From NCBI GenBank assembly GCA_947467605.1, contig CANIII010000028.1, positions 1-47,166 of the forward strand: 47,166 nucleotides of DNA, given 5' to 3'. The translations under genes were made by a program, and so were the position numbers. Below the pieces are notes generated by a model, which saw nothing but the letters and a program-made list of their open reading frames with translations, had not been told where the DNA came from and ran no database searches. This stretch comes from Acidobacteriota bacterium. GTDB lineage: Bacteria; Acidobacteriota; Vicinamibacteria; Vicinamibacterales; SCN-69-37. Each line of letters begins with the position of its first letter. Position 1 is the first letter of the stretch. Of this stretch, positions 1 to 8,688 are shown piece after piece.

Positions 1-76
1 AGTTTAGGGACACAGCACCTATTGGTGCTGTGTCCCTAAACTGTGGATTTCTGTGGAAAAGGGCTCTGACCCCTTC
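1..76. repeat. REP-like palindromic element at the window edge
   Basis: Positions 1-19 (agtttagggacacagcacc) and 24-42 are perfect inverted repeats separated by a 4-nt loop. About 15 nt further on, 57-75 holds a second motif (agggctctgacccct) resembling the GGGGTCAGA-type cores of REP elements mobilised by RAYT transposases. The element overlaps the last ~19 codons of the minus-strand membrane-protein gene and supplies its stop codon. No transposase is visible; the element may continue beyond the left edge. The palindrome is seen directly; the REP assignment is from family knowledge. Confidence 0.7.
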
Positions 77-1590
77 ATGTCTATGCGGTGCGCGGCGCGC
101 AGCCAGGCGCGCAGAGAGGGCGGCAGCGGAATCGTGACCGCTGTCGGGCGCGCGCTGTCGAGGCGCACCCTGGTGTGAATGCCCGCGATGACAATGTCGA
201 TGTCGCGCGGGTGCTCGGGCGAGGCGTCCGTATTCGCCAGCCGAACGGTCGTGGTGATCTCATGTCGGGGCACGAGCAGCGTCCAGCCGCCATCGACCGG
301 CCAGCGCAGCGTCGTCGCGCGAATCGGCACCGGCCCGCGAGCGGCGCACTGCCGCGCCTTGTCGCCGAGCCACGCGCGTACGTCCGGCGCGACGATCGGC
401 CACAGTGCGACATCGACGTCTGCGGTGAGCTGCACCGGCGCGCACGGGGCATAGAGGTCAGACTGCGCGCCAAGCGCCGCGATGTGTAGCGAGACACCGC
501 CCGCGACGAGCACGATCGCCAGACCGGTGCGGATCGCCAACGACGATGTCGTGCGCAACCAAGCATCCAGTGTCATCGCGCCGCCGGCGAGCATGATCGT
601 TGACGCGAGCACAACCAGATGCACGCGCGTCGTGCCGAGGCCCGGCTGAAACATGAGCGGGAGCGTAAACGCCGTCAGCAGTACGGCGCCGAGCAGCGCG
701 AGCTGACCCGCGACGCTCGCCGGACGTCGCCGCATCGCGCTCACGGCCAGCAGGCCCAGGCCCAGCAGTGTCGCGGTGCCGAGGATCGCTACCTGCTGAT
801 GCGCGCGCGCAAAGAACGGGCGCCCCAGCCCATACGCGATTGAGAACGCCATCTGCGACAGTGAAAACGGTTCACGCCCCGTGAGCGCGTCGAACGGCGA
901 AATGATCGCAAACCGCACGGCTACCAGGGCGATCAGCAACAAGCTCGCGGCGATCAGCAGCGTCATGGATGGTGGCGGAACATCGCCACATTGACGGGCG
1001 CGCATCGCTTGATAGGCCAGGAGTGCTGGCAACACCATCACGGTGTCTTCCTTCACGTACCAACCGATCGCGGCGAGCGCAAAGATCGGGGCCCAAGCGC
1101 CCACCGTCACGCGGTCCCGACGCCGCTGCCAGGCCAGCAGGGCAAGCACAACCACCATGCATGCGATCAGATGAAACTGATTGAAGATCCAGGCGCTCGT
1201 AGAGTCACGCAACAGCGGATTGAGCACATACACCGCCACGGCGATGAGGCACATACCTGATCGGGCTTCCCGCCGCAGGAACAGCGCGAGCAGCCAGACC
1301 ACGATCACCAGTTCGGCCAGTGACAACGCGTGCAGTGCCGGCGCGTTGACGCCGAATACCGCGAAGAGCGCCGCGTGGTACAGCCCGGTGAGCGGGCGAT
1401 GATACTGATCCTGAAACGCGCGTGTCCCCGACCAGCTGCCGACAATGGCCTCGCGCACTTCTCCGGCAGTCCACGGACGCAGCGTCGCGTAGTCGTCGGT
1501 GCGCAGCTCCAGCGACGTGATTTGGAAGTGCGTGGCAACTACGAGCAGCAGTGCGCCGATCAACAGCCCGAGTCGTGCGCGTCGGCTCAC
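19..1590 (-). CDS. Polytopic membrane protein, putative GT-C-type glycosyltransferase, paralog 1 (C-terminus altered)
   Basis: About 523 residues with roughly ten hydrophobic helices. It is one of seven related proteins here. Family motifs are TDDY just after helix 1 (residues 31-34), YHRPL, DSTSAW, a VKED motif on a central loop, RVHL, and an APC...QC cysteine pair near the end. An acidic pair in the first extracytoplasmic loop plus many helices is typical of GT-C enzymes that use lipid-linked sugars, but no substrate can be inferred. A hydrophilic, probably extracytoplasmic C-terminal domain follows, ending RAAHRID as in the paralog at 3113-4504. After that, about 19 residues are encoded by the REP-like repeat. 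The start chosen is GTG at 1590, 17 nt after the stop of the upstream radical SAM gene; an in-frame ATG at 1686 inside that gene is less likely. It is the last gene of a minus-strand operon. Confidence 0.72.
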   Translation of the reverse strand: MSRRARLGLLIGALLLVVATHFQITSLELRTDDYATLRPWTAGEVREAIVGSWSGTRAFQDQYHRPLTGLYHAALFAVFGVNAPALHALSLAELVIVVWLLALFLRREARSGMCLIAVAVYVLNPLLRDSTSAWIFNQFHLIACMVVVLALLAWQRRRDRVTVGAWAPIFALAAIGWYVKEDTVMVLPALLAYQAMRARQCGDVPPPSMTLLIAASLLLIALVAVRFAIISPFDALTGREPFSLSQMAFSIAYGLGRPFFARAHQQVAILGTATLLGLGLLAVSAMRRRPASVAGQLALLGAVLLTAFTLPLMFQPGLGTTRVHLVVLASTIMLAGGAMTLDAWLRTTSSLAIRTGLAIVLVAGGVSLHIAALGAQSDLYAPCAPVQLTADVDVALWPIVAPDVRAWLGDKARQCAARGPVPIRATTLRWPVDGGWTLLVPRHEITTTVRLANTDASPEHPRDIDIVIAGIHTRVRLDSARPTAVTIPLPPSLRAWLRAAHRIDMKGSEPFSTEIHSLGTQHQ

Positions 1591-1607
1591 GGTGGGTCGT
1601 GTCTTGG

Positions 1608-3116
1608 TCAGGCGCTGCGGCCGAGCAGTCGCGCCTTCATGTCCACGAGCCCGAGTTCGAGCCGTGACTCTTCGCGATTGCGCCACACGTTGCGCGCGAG
1701 GCGCAGCAGTCGCGACGGGCGCCGTACGAACGTGATCCCGTAGAACAGCAGCATGCTCGTGACGCGGAAGAACGTAATGGTCTGATCCGACAGGCGCGGC
1801 GAGCTGGCGCGCGACTGCGTCAGCGATGTGATGGCCCCGAGTGAGCGGAAGTACGCGTCATCGAGTGGCGGCAGCCGCCCCTCGTCCCGCATCGATGCGA
1901 AGAGCGCCGACCCCGGGTACGGCGTGAAACAGGCGACGAAGGTATCTTCGACACCGAGGCACGCCATCCGCGTGAGATAGCGCATCGTCGCCCACAAATC
2001 ACGCGCCGTCTCATTGGGCAGTCCCATGATGGCGTTCAGCTTGACGCTCATGCCGATGGCGACCGCGTGACGGATCGACTCGGTCATCCGGTCGAGATGG
2101 ACGCGCTTGTTGATCGCCTTGAGCGTGGCCTCCGAGCCACTCTCCGGCGCATACACCACGTAGCGATTGCCGCTCCGATACATGGCGTCGAGCACCTCGC
2201 GGTCGAGCGCTTCGGCACGGGTGCCGGCCGGCATCTGCCAACTGATCTTCCATCCGCGATCTTCGATCGCCTGGCAGAATTCGAGAATCCAGTCGCGGCG
2301 CACGATCGTGGTCAGGTCGTAGAAGTCGAAACACTCGGCGCCGTGCCGCTGCATGAGGTCGGCGATCTCGGCCATGACGTCCTCCACAGGACGCACGGTC
2401 CACTTGGTCGTCCACATGCTTGGGCTTGAGCAGAACGTGCACGAGTACGGGCAACCGCGCGAGGCCAGCAGCGGCATGGTACGGCCGCGATTGACGCCGT
2501 AGCTCAGCCCGTGCTTCAAGTAGGCGTCGATGGGCAACAGATCCCAGGCTGGTCGAGGCAGTTGGTCGACGTTGAGCCGAGGCCGCGCCGAGGTGCGCCT
2601 GGTGCCGGTCGCCGTGCGGTAGACGATGCCGTCGACACCGGCCAGCGGATGTCCGTGTGCAAGCGCGCTCAGTACAGCAACAAACGTCGCCTCACCCTCG
2701 CCGACAACGCAGATGTCCAGGGCCCCGCACTGCTCGAGACAGAGTTCCGGCAGCGCCGAGACGTGTTCGCCGCCGCTGACCATGACGACCTGCGGAAAAG
2801 CGGCCTTGATCGCTGTCGCTGTTTCACGCGCAAGCGGCCAGTCCTGAGAGAAGAGCACGGAGATGCCGATCACGTCGGGCGACGTGCGCGCGATCCGTTC
2901 GATGATCTCGGTGGTCGACAATCCCACGCGCACGGTGCCGCCGACATCAGGCGTCTGCTGAAAGGGGGCCTCACCGCACGCGTCGATGCAGGTGGCCGCA
3001 TGGCCGGCCGCGCGAGCCGCAGCCGCAATGTAGGCCAGACCGAGCGGCGGACACACGTGTGATGTGCTCGACGTCGTGCTGAATGAGGCGGGCGGCCGCA
3101 ACAGCAGAACGTTCAT
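1608..3116 (-). CDS. Cobalamin-binding-domain radical SAM protein
   Basis: 502 residues. Residues 1-150 form an alpha/beta region typical of the B12-binding domain that precedes many radical SAM cores (MNVLLLRPP start, PPLGLAYIAA, then DVIGIS and GGEHVSALPE). The usual DxHxxG histidine is not evident, as in many of this class. The radical SAM [4Fe-4S] motif is Cys222-x3-Cys226-x2-Cys229 (GCPYSCTFC), followed by a TIM-barrel-like region with PESGSE and a conserved GLPNET segment. Such enzymes (BchE-, HpnJ- and methyltransferase-type) act on lipids, tetrapyrroles or peptides; the substrate here is unknown. It overlaps the upstream membrane-protein gene by ATGA (3113-3116) and lies inside the tandem array, so it probably acts in the same pathway, for example modifying the lipid or glycan the membrane proteins handle. 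That link is inference. Confidence 0.85.
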   Translation of the reverse strand: MNVLLLRPPASFSTTSSTSHVCPPLGLAYIAAAARAAGHAATCIDACGEAPFQQTPDVGGTVRVGLSTTEIIERIARTSPDVIGISVLFSQDWPLARETATAIKAAFPQVVMVSGGEHVSALPELCLEQCGALDICVVGEGEATFVAVLSALAHGHPLAGVDGIVYRTATGTRRTSARPRLNVDQLPRPAWDLLPIDAYLKHGLSYGVNRGRTMPLLASRGCPYSCTFCSSPSMWTTKWTVRPVEDVMAEIADLMQRHGAECFDFYDLTTIVRRDWILEFCQAIEDRGWKISWQMPAGTRAEALDREVLDAMYRSGNRYVVYAPESGSEATLKAINKRVHLDRMTESIRHAVAIGMSVKLNAIMGLPNETARDLWATMRYLTRMACLGVEDTFVACFTPYPGSALFASMRDEGRLPPLDDAYFRSLGAITSLTQSRASSPRLSDQTITFFRVTSMLLFYGITFVRRPSRLLRLARNVWRNREESRLELGLVDMKARLLGRSA

Positions 3117-4504
3117 CTGGCGCCCATGGGACTCAGTATACCGACCGGCCAGGCGAGTCGGACGGCCGACAACGTGATCGGCGCCTGGCCGGGCTCGACG
3201 TCAATATCAATGCGATGCGCCGCCCGCCACCGCACTCGCCAGCCGTCCGTGAGCCGGTAGGTCACCGTCGTTCGTGTGTCGGCTCGCAGTTGCAACGTGC
3301 GTGTGACGCCGTCGACGGTCACCTGCACCGTCTCGCTATCCGCATCGAGCGGCGCCGCACGGAGATCGAGCGAAATCGATTGCGCGCCACGGTGTACCAG
3401 CAACACGTGATCGTCACCGCGTGACCAATGCAACTGGTCCATTGCAAGCGCGAGCGGTTGATACCGGCCCTCACCACACGCGCGTGCCTTCAGGTCGATC
3501 CAGCGCGCGAGGGCCTCGGTGGGGAGGCCTCGAGCACGCATGACTTGGTCGAGTTGACGGTCTTCCGCGCTGCAGGGCGCGAACCGTTCGACGAACTCCG
3601 TGCGCTGTAGTCGCGCGAGTGCGCCGAGGCCGACGAACAGGATCAGTATCGCGACGGCTCGGCGCCATCGTTGTGCCGGGTACCACGCGAGAATCCTGGC
3701 AATCCCGGCGGCCATCACCAGCGTTGAACTGAAGACGATGAGGTGCAGATGCGCGGTCCACGGATCGACCGTGAAATGGGGAAACGTCCACGCGCGAAGA
3801 CCGATGAGCGCCGCGCTGAAGAGGACCGATGCCATCACGAGTTCGGTCGTGACGCCCGGAACGTCGTTCACGAATCGCGCGCGCGCCCACTGCAATGCGA
3901 GGAGGGCCGGCAGAATCATGGCCGTGTCTTCCTTGATGAAGACCCCGAGCGCGGTCAGCAGGAAGATCGGTATCCAGCGCACAGGCCGGGGATCCTGTCG
4001 GCGCGATTGCCACACCAGTAGTGCGGCGGCCACAACGATGAGCGCCAGGAGGTGCATCTGATTCAGAATCCACGCGCTGGTGGAGTCTGGCAGCGACGGT
4101 TGCACGAGATACAGGACGACACCGATCAGGGCGACCTTCAGCCCAAGATCGCGCCAGAGGAACAGGCCGAGCAGCCAGGCGACAACGGACAGCTCGACGA
4201 GGGACAGCAGGTGCATCGGCCACGTGTGCAGCCCGAAAATGTCAAACAGGCCCGCCAGATACAGCGTGGTCAGCGGACGGAAGTACGCATCCTGGCCACT
4301 GCCGAGCGGGCCCCATGGACCCGTGAGTACGTGTCGTACGTCGGCTTCGGAGAACGGCCGCAACATCATGTAGTCGTCGGAGCGGAGTCCGAAGGACAGC
4401 ACGACCGCATGCGTGATCGCCACACCGACGATCGCGACAACCGCGAGCAGTAGCCACCCGCGCGGCGCGAGACGAAGCGACGGGCGCCGTGACGTAGCGG
4501 GCAT
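3113..4504 (-). CDS. Polytopic membrane protein, putative GT-C-type glycosyltransferase, paralog 2 (internally shortened)
   Basis: 463 residues. It carries the array's motifs: SDDY (42-45), YFRPL, DSTSAWILNQMHL, IKED, HLHL, APC...AC, and the extra C-terminal domain ending in RAAHRIDID. Compared with paralog 1, the distance from KED to the late [RH]xHL motif is about 80 residues shorter: the sequence goes from LRAWTFPHF straight to AHLHLIVF, removing the middle helices. The reading frame is kept, so this is an in-frame internal deletion; whether the product still works is unclear. ATG at 4504 overlaps the stop of the upstream paralog by 1 nt (TGATG), and its own stop overlaps the radical SAM start, so translation is probably coupled through the operon. 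Confidence 0.72.
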   Translation of the reverse strand: MPATSRRPSLRLAPRGWLLLAVVAIVGVAITHAVVLSFGLRSDDYMMLRPFSEADVRHVLTGPWGPLGSGQDAYFRPLTTLYLAGLFDIFGLHTWPMHLLSLVELSVVAWLLGLFLWRDLGLKVALIGVVLYLVQPSLPDSTSAWILNQMHLLALIVVAAALLVWQSRRQDPRPVRWIPIFLLTALGVFIKEDTAMILPALLALQWARARFVNDVPGVTTELVMASVLFSAALIGLRAWTFPHFTVDPWTAHLHLIVFSSTLVMAAGIARILAWYPAQRWRRAVAILILFVGLGALARLQRTEFVERFAPCSAEDRQLDQVMRARGLPTEALARWIDLKARACGEGRYQPLALAMDQLHWSRGDDHVLLVHRGAQSISLDLRAAPLDADSETVQVTVDGVTRTLQLRADTRTTVTYRLTDGWRVRWRAAHRIDIDVEPGQAPITLSAVRLAWPVGILSPMGAR

Positions 4505-5805
4505 CAGCGTGGCGGATGCGCGACGAAGTCTGCCGGCAGCGGTTGATACGTGCCGGTCTCACAGGCGCGGCGCTTCTCGCCCAACCAGGCGCGGAGCTCC
4601 GGCGCGACCACGTCCCACGTCCTCACGATCTCATCTTGATGCAGCGTGTCAGGGGCGCAGGGGGCGTAGTGGGTGTTCATGGCTCGGGACGCTAATGATA
4701 GCGAGACGAGGATGGCCACGCCTGCGCCAATCACGACATAACGCTGACGCGCGAGGGTGGCCGATTCCATGATCACCGCTGCGGCGCCGGTCACCATGAG
4801 GGCGGCGCTGAGCGTGATGAGATGCGAGCGCGTCGGGCCGGAGATGAACAGCAGCGGGGCGCCGCACCACCAGAGCAAGATCGCGGCAGAGACGAGCAGG
4901 CCACTCGCGGGGCTCCACGTCGGGCGTCTCCAGGTCAGCAGCGCTGCGGACACGAGCGCCAGCACGACGCCGATGTTGCCCGGAACGCCGGCCACGCCAT
5001 CCCCTGGCAGCCGCAGCAGCACGTGATACGGACCACTGAGCCACTCGTGCACATAGTAGGGCAGCGCGGCGAACGTGGGTGGCCATGGCGACGCCGTCGG
5101 ATACGTGGCCACGCGAATCGCGAGCAGCACGGCGAGCACGGCCAGCCCGGAGGCGACGACACCGCGCGACGGACGTGCGTCGTGACCCGTGGTTCGCGCG
5201 CGCCACCACTGGAGCGTGAGGATCGCCGGCACGAGCATGGCGCCGTCTTCCTTGATGTAAACACTGACCGCAGCGATGCTCCAGACAAGGAGCCAGCGCC
5301 GCGCCCGGCCCACACGCGCCCATTGCCACGCGAGCAGCGCGGCGACCACCGTGAGATCCGCGAGGAGACTCATCTGGTTGAAGATCCATGCCGACGTTGA
5401 ATCCGGCACCATCGGATGCACGATGAAGATGATCGCCGCCAGTGTGCCCGCAGCAGGCTGCCGCAGTTCGCGGCTCACCACCAGCGCCAGCCCGAGCGCG
5501 ACCAGGCCGAGTTCGACAAGCGACACCGCGTGCATCGCGCGAGCGTTGTAGCCAAACAGCGGAAACCACGCCGCTTGATAGAACGCCGTCAATGGACGGT
5601 GATACGGATCCTGCACGCCCAGCGGATCCCATGACCCACCGAGGACGTGCCGGATCTGATCGCTCGTCCACGGCCGGATGACAAAGTAGTCGTCCGCGCG
5701 AAAGCCGGCAGCGAGCACACTGCCGTGCGTCCAGGCAATCGCGGCCACGATCAGCGCGGCCGTCGCCCAGAACCACACCGCCGGTCGCACGGACGGGGAC
5801 GTCAC
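4504..5805 (-). CDS. Polytopic membrane protein, putative GT-C-type glycosyltransferase, paralog 3
   Basis: 433 residues. Helix 1 (about 10-30) is followed by ADDY (37-40), then YHRPLTAFYQ, DSTSAWIFNQM, YIKEDGAM, a complete central helix region, RSHLITL and YAPCAP...RRAC. It ends soon after the cysteine pair and lacks the C-terminal domain of paralogs 1, 2 and 5. The start is GTG at 5805, chosen because it gives a GTGA overlap (5802-5805) with the upstream paralog's stop and places the first helix at the N-terminus. The frame stays open for more than 1 kb upstream, but that part is out of frame with, and inside, the neighbouring gene. The GT-C assignment rests on motif layout only. Confidence 0.75.
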   Translation of the reverse strand: MTSPSVRPAVWFWATAALIVAAIAWTHGSVLAAGFRADDYFVIRPWTSDQIRHVLGGSWDPLGVQDPYHRPLTAFYQAAWFPLFGYNARAMHAVSLVELGLVALGLALVVSRELRQPAAGTLAAIIFIVHPMVPDSTSAWIFNQMSLLADLTVVAALLAWQWARVGRARRWLLVWSIAAVSVYIKEDGAMLVPAILTLQWWRARTTGHDARPSRGVVASGLAVLAVLLAIRVATYPTASPWPPTFAALPYYVHEWLSGPYHVLLRLPGDGVAGVPGNIGVVLALVSAALLTWRRPTWSPASGLLVSAAILLWWCGAPLLFISGPTRSHLITLSAALMVTGAAAVIMESATLARQRYVVIGAGVAILVSLSLASRAMNTHYAPCAPDTLHQDEIVRTWDVVAPELRAWLGEKRRACETGTYQPLPADFVAHPPR

Positions 5806-7046
5806 GATCGCGGCGTCCCGGAGCCGCACCTCGCGATTGCTCCGAGAATCTCTGAGCGGTCCGCGTTGCTGGTGATGTCCCACGTCAGTGCTTCCGCATT
5901 CCGTTGCAACACTTCCGGAGCGCACGGTGCGAACGTGCTCGTGTTGGCCCAGTTCGCCATCGCGATCACGACAGACCAGGCCAGCGCAGCGGCGATGACC
6001 CACCGTGGCACACCGCCGCGCGCGGCCTGGTATCCGGCGACGACAATGCCGATCGCTGCGGTGAGGGTCAGCGTCGACGCCAACGTCAAGAGATAGACAC
6101 GCGTGTGGCCACTGATCAGCACCAGGGGGATATTCGCGAGCGCGCCGAGCATGACGCCGTAGAGTCCGAGCGCGGTCAGCGGCGTCGGAGCGTGACGCCG
6201 GGCTCGCCAGGTGAGCATGAGTAGTGCCGCAACGCCGAAGCCCGAGAGCAGGCTGATCCCGTGGGCAGACGGAATCCACTGCAAGCCGAACGTGAACAAT
6301 GGGCCGTTGACGCTGTTCAGCAGCGCGCGTCCGAGTGACGGCCACTGGTAGCCACCGATCTCGCCGAGTGCGATCGTACGCAGCAACAGGTACAGACCGA
6401 TCCATCCCGCGACGAGCGCATACAACCCGCGCGAAGGCGTCGACGCGTCGCCCACGACGCGTGCGCGGATCGCCTGCCACGCAACGAGTGCCGGCGCGAC
6501 CATGAGGACGTCCTCCTTCATCAGCACACCCAGAGTCAACGTGGCCAACGTGAGTCCCCAGGCCGACGTCGCGCCCGCTCGTGTGCGCTGCCAAACAAGC
6601 ATCGCGGACAGCACCCAGATCAGAGGGACGAGCTGAAACTGCTGCGAGATCCACGCGGCGAGCGACGATGGCGTCTCGGGATGGAGCACGAGAAGCGTGG
6701 CCGCGATCAACGCGAAGACCGCCGACTGGGTCTCGCGCTGCACGAACACGCGCAGCAGCCATGCCGCCAGCCACAGCTCGATCAGGTTCACCGCATGGAG
6801 CCACAGCGCGTGATGACCGAGGAGCCGAAACATCGTGTGGTAGACGACGATCGACAGCGGGCGATAGAACACGGGCCACACGCCCCCGGGATCCCATTCG
6901 CCAGTCCAGGCGCCGACCAGCGCGGCGGCTGATCGCGGGCGCAACGCCGCGAAGTCGTCCCACACGAGCCCGTAGCCGAGGGTGCGGCCGTAGAGCACGA
7001 GTATCAGCAGCGCAATGAGGACGGCCGCGGTGCGTGGCCTCGTCAT
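5802..7046 (-). CDS. Polytopic membrane protein, putative GT-C-type glycosyltransferase, paralog 4
   Basis: 414 residues. Motifs are WDDF (29-32), FYRPLSIVVYHTMF, AAWISQQFQL, LMKEDVLM, RVYLLTLAS and FAPCAP...ARC. Like paralog 3 it stops just after the cysteine pair. The chosen ATG at 7046 lies 4 nt after the stop of the upstream paralog (7051-7053) and begins MTRPRTAAVL, directly before helix 1. A longer version starting at 7121 would add 25 hydrophilic residues overlapping the upstream gene and is less likely. It is an intact member of the run. Confidence 0.75.
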   Translation of the reverse strand: MTRPRTAAVLIALLILVLYGRTLGYGLVWDDFAALRPRSAAALVGAWTGEWDPGGVWPVFYRPLSIVVYHTMFRLLGHHALWLHAVNLIELWLAAWLLRVFVQRETQSAVFALIAATLLVLHPETPSSLAAWISQQFQLVPLIWVLSAMLVWQRTRAGATSAWGLTLATLTLGVLMKEDVLMVAPALVAWQAIRARVVGDASTPSRGLYALVAGWIGLYLLLRTIALGEIGGYQWPSLGRALLNSVNGPLFTFGLQWIPSAHGISLLSGFGVAALLMLTWRARRHAPTPLTALGLYGVMLGALANIPLVLISGHTRVYLLTLASTLTLTAAIGIVVAGYQAARGGVPRWVIAAALAWSVVIAMANWANTSTFAPCAPEVLQRNAEALTWDITSNADRSEILGAIARCGSGTPRS

Positions 7047-7050
7047 GACG

Positions 7051-8652
7051 TCACGGCCGGACGACCACCGCTTGCCATTCGGCACCACCGCGTGCCGCGC
7101 CACCGGCCGTGACGCGCACATCGGCCCGGTGCATACCGCGCAGCCAGGTGCGCCAGCCGGGCGTCAGCGACACGGACGTCGTGCTCCACTCCGTCGTGGT
7201 GAGGCGCAGCGTGGCGACGTCGCGACCATTGACGTTGATCGCAACATCGATCGGCGATGCCGGCGTGGCCTCTGGATGCCGCATCGTGATCGTCGCGCTC
7301 GTGCCCGTTGGTCGAAGCAGGGCGACGATATTCGGGCCCGCGTCGCGTGCCGGCGTGAGGGTCATCGTGTCGATGACCGCGGCACCGAGCCCCCACGTGA
7401 GTGTGTCGCGCTGATCCAACCGCGTGTGGTCGTTGACGAGGCACGCCGACGGCATATTCATGGTGAAGGCGCGCGCCTCTGGCGGCAGGCCGGGCGCGTT
7501 CTCCAGCAGGAATGACCGGCACGCGAGTGGCAGTCGACCGCAGACGGCGAAGTCACTGAGCAGAGACTGCTGCCGTTGCATCGTCATGAGCGCGAGCGCA
7601 CCCAGTCCGACCGTCACCAGTCCGCGCCCTGCCGTGCCGCGAACGCTGGACCACAGGCTCGTGACCGCGCCGGCGATGATGATCGATCCGCCCAACGTGA
7701 TGATGTGGAATCTCGACACATTGCTGATCAGCGCCAGCGGCGCGTCATACCACGCCACGATGACGAGGGCGACGATCATGAGCCAGCCGCGCAGGCCCCG
7801 CAGCCTACGGGCGGCAACAGCGATCATCGTGACCAGGAGCACACCATCCACGAGCTCTCTGACCGAGAAGCCGTTGGCTTCATGGCCTTGGAGCGTTAGC
7901 GCGTAGAACGGACCGCGCAGGAGGTTGCGCACGACCATCTCCACCGATGATGGCAACGGCAGTCCGCCGAGCTGCCCGAGCGCTGACCAGCGCGCGACCC
8001 ACAGACCACCACACATGACGACGCCGATCAGCCACAGCACGCGTGTTGGCGCCGAGACGTCGCCGATCCAGCGCGCACGCGCCCACTGCAGCGTGAGGAG
8101 GGCCGGGAGCAGCACGATGTTGTCTTCCTTGATCAGGAACGCGACCGTCGCGACCAGCAACAACGGCCACCACGCCGCGGCCGAGCGATGTCGCACGCGC
8201 TGCCAGATCAACAGTGCCGACAGGATCGCGAGAGCCGCGAGCTTGTGAAAGTCGTTGGTCACCCACACGCCCGTGGACCACGGCGTGTTGGGATGGAGCG
8301 CGAACGTCACAGCCGTCAGCGCGCCGAGTGCCGTCGATCCGCCCTCGCGAGCGACGAACACGCCCAGCGCGAAGACCACGGCCGCCAATAGCGCGAGCGA
8401 GAGCAGCATGTGTGCGGTGGCGTCCACGCCGAACGCTTCAAACGTGCCGGCGAAAAACCAGGCCGTCAGCGGACGGAAGAAGACGGAGACGACGTGTTGG
8501 GGATCCCAGGTGCCGTGCAGCACGCCGGTGAGTTCGGCCCAGCTCCACGGTCGCACGAACACGAGTTCGTCGCAGTGCAGGTCGAATTGCCATGCGCGTC
8601 CATACAACACCGCGACCGCCGCCAGAGCGACGGCCAGCAATCGACCGATCAT
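7051..8652 (-). CDS. Polytopic membrane protein, putative GT-C-type glycosyltransferase, paralog 5 (first gene of the array operon)
   Basis: 533 residues from ATG 8652 (MIGRLLAVAL); an upstream ATG at 8682 adds ten residues and is possible. The acidic pair is DE (28-29, HCDEL) rather than DD. Other motifs are FFRPLTAWFFAGTF, GVWVTNDFHK, LIKEDNIVLLP and RFHIITLGG; the late cysteines are AVC...LAC...SAC. The C-terminal ~130 residues form a hydrophilic, beta-rich-looking domain ending in WLRGMHRADV, matching the terminal domain of paralogs 1 and 2. The gene is read divergently from the acyl-CoA dehydrogenase at 8689, with only 36 nt between the starts, so this gap must hold the operon's promoter or the promoter lies inside the neighbour. 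Confidence 0.75.
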   Translation of the reverse strand: MIGRLLAVALAAVAVLYGRAWQFDLHCDELVFVRPWSWAELTGVLHGTWDPQHVVSVFFRPLTAWFFAGTFEAFGVDATAHMLLSLALLAAVVFALGVFVAREGGSTALGALTAVTFALHPNTPWSTGVWVTNDFHKLAALAILSALLIWQRVRHRSAAAWWPLLLVATVAFLIKEDNIVLLPALLTLQWARARWIGDVSAPTRVLWLIGVVMCGGLWVARWSALGQLGGLPLPSSVEMVVRNLLRGPFYALTLQGHEANGFSVRELVDGVLLVTMIAVAARRLRGLRGWLMIVALVIVAWYDAPLALISNVSRFHIITLGGSIIIAGAVTSLWSSVRGTAGRGLVTVGLGALALMTMQRQQSLLSDFAVCGRLPLACRSFLLENAPGLPPEARAFTMNMPSACLVNDHTRLDQRDTLTWGLGAAVIDTMTLTPARDAGPNIVALLRPTGTSATITMRHPEATPASPIDVAINVNGRDVATLRLTTTEWSTTSVSLTPGWRTWLRGMHRADVRVTAGGAARGGAEWQAVVVRP

Positions 8653-8673
8653 CGCAGTGAGCTTATGAAACGT

Positions 8674-8679
8674 TACAAT
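8674..8679 (+). promoter_or_regulatory. Candidate -10 box for a near-leaderless acyl-CoA dehydrogenase transcript
   Basis: TACAAT at 8674-8679 lies 9 nt before the ATG at 8689, so transcription would begin within about 3 nt of the start codon. No Shine-Dalgarno sequence is visible. No convincing -35 box is seen. This spacing favours the ATG at 8689 over an in-frame ATG at 8665, which lies upstream of the box. Confidence 0.35.
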
Positions 8680-8688
8680 CAACGTGCA

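Noticed and set aside
5806..6963. Long minus-strand open extension upstream of the membrane-protein gene at 4504-5805
   Set aside because: It is out of frame with and inside the intact paralog at 5802-7046, is Arg-rich and has no membrane helices; the GTG at 5805 gives a natural GTGA overlap.
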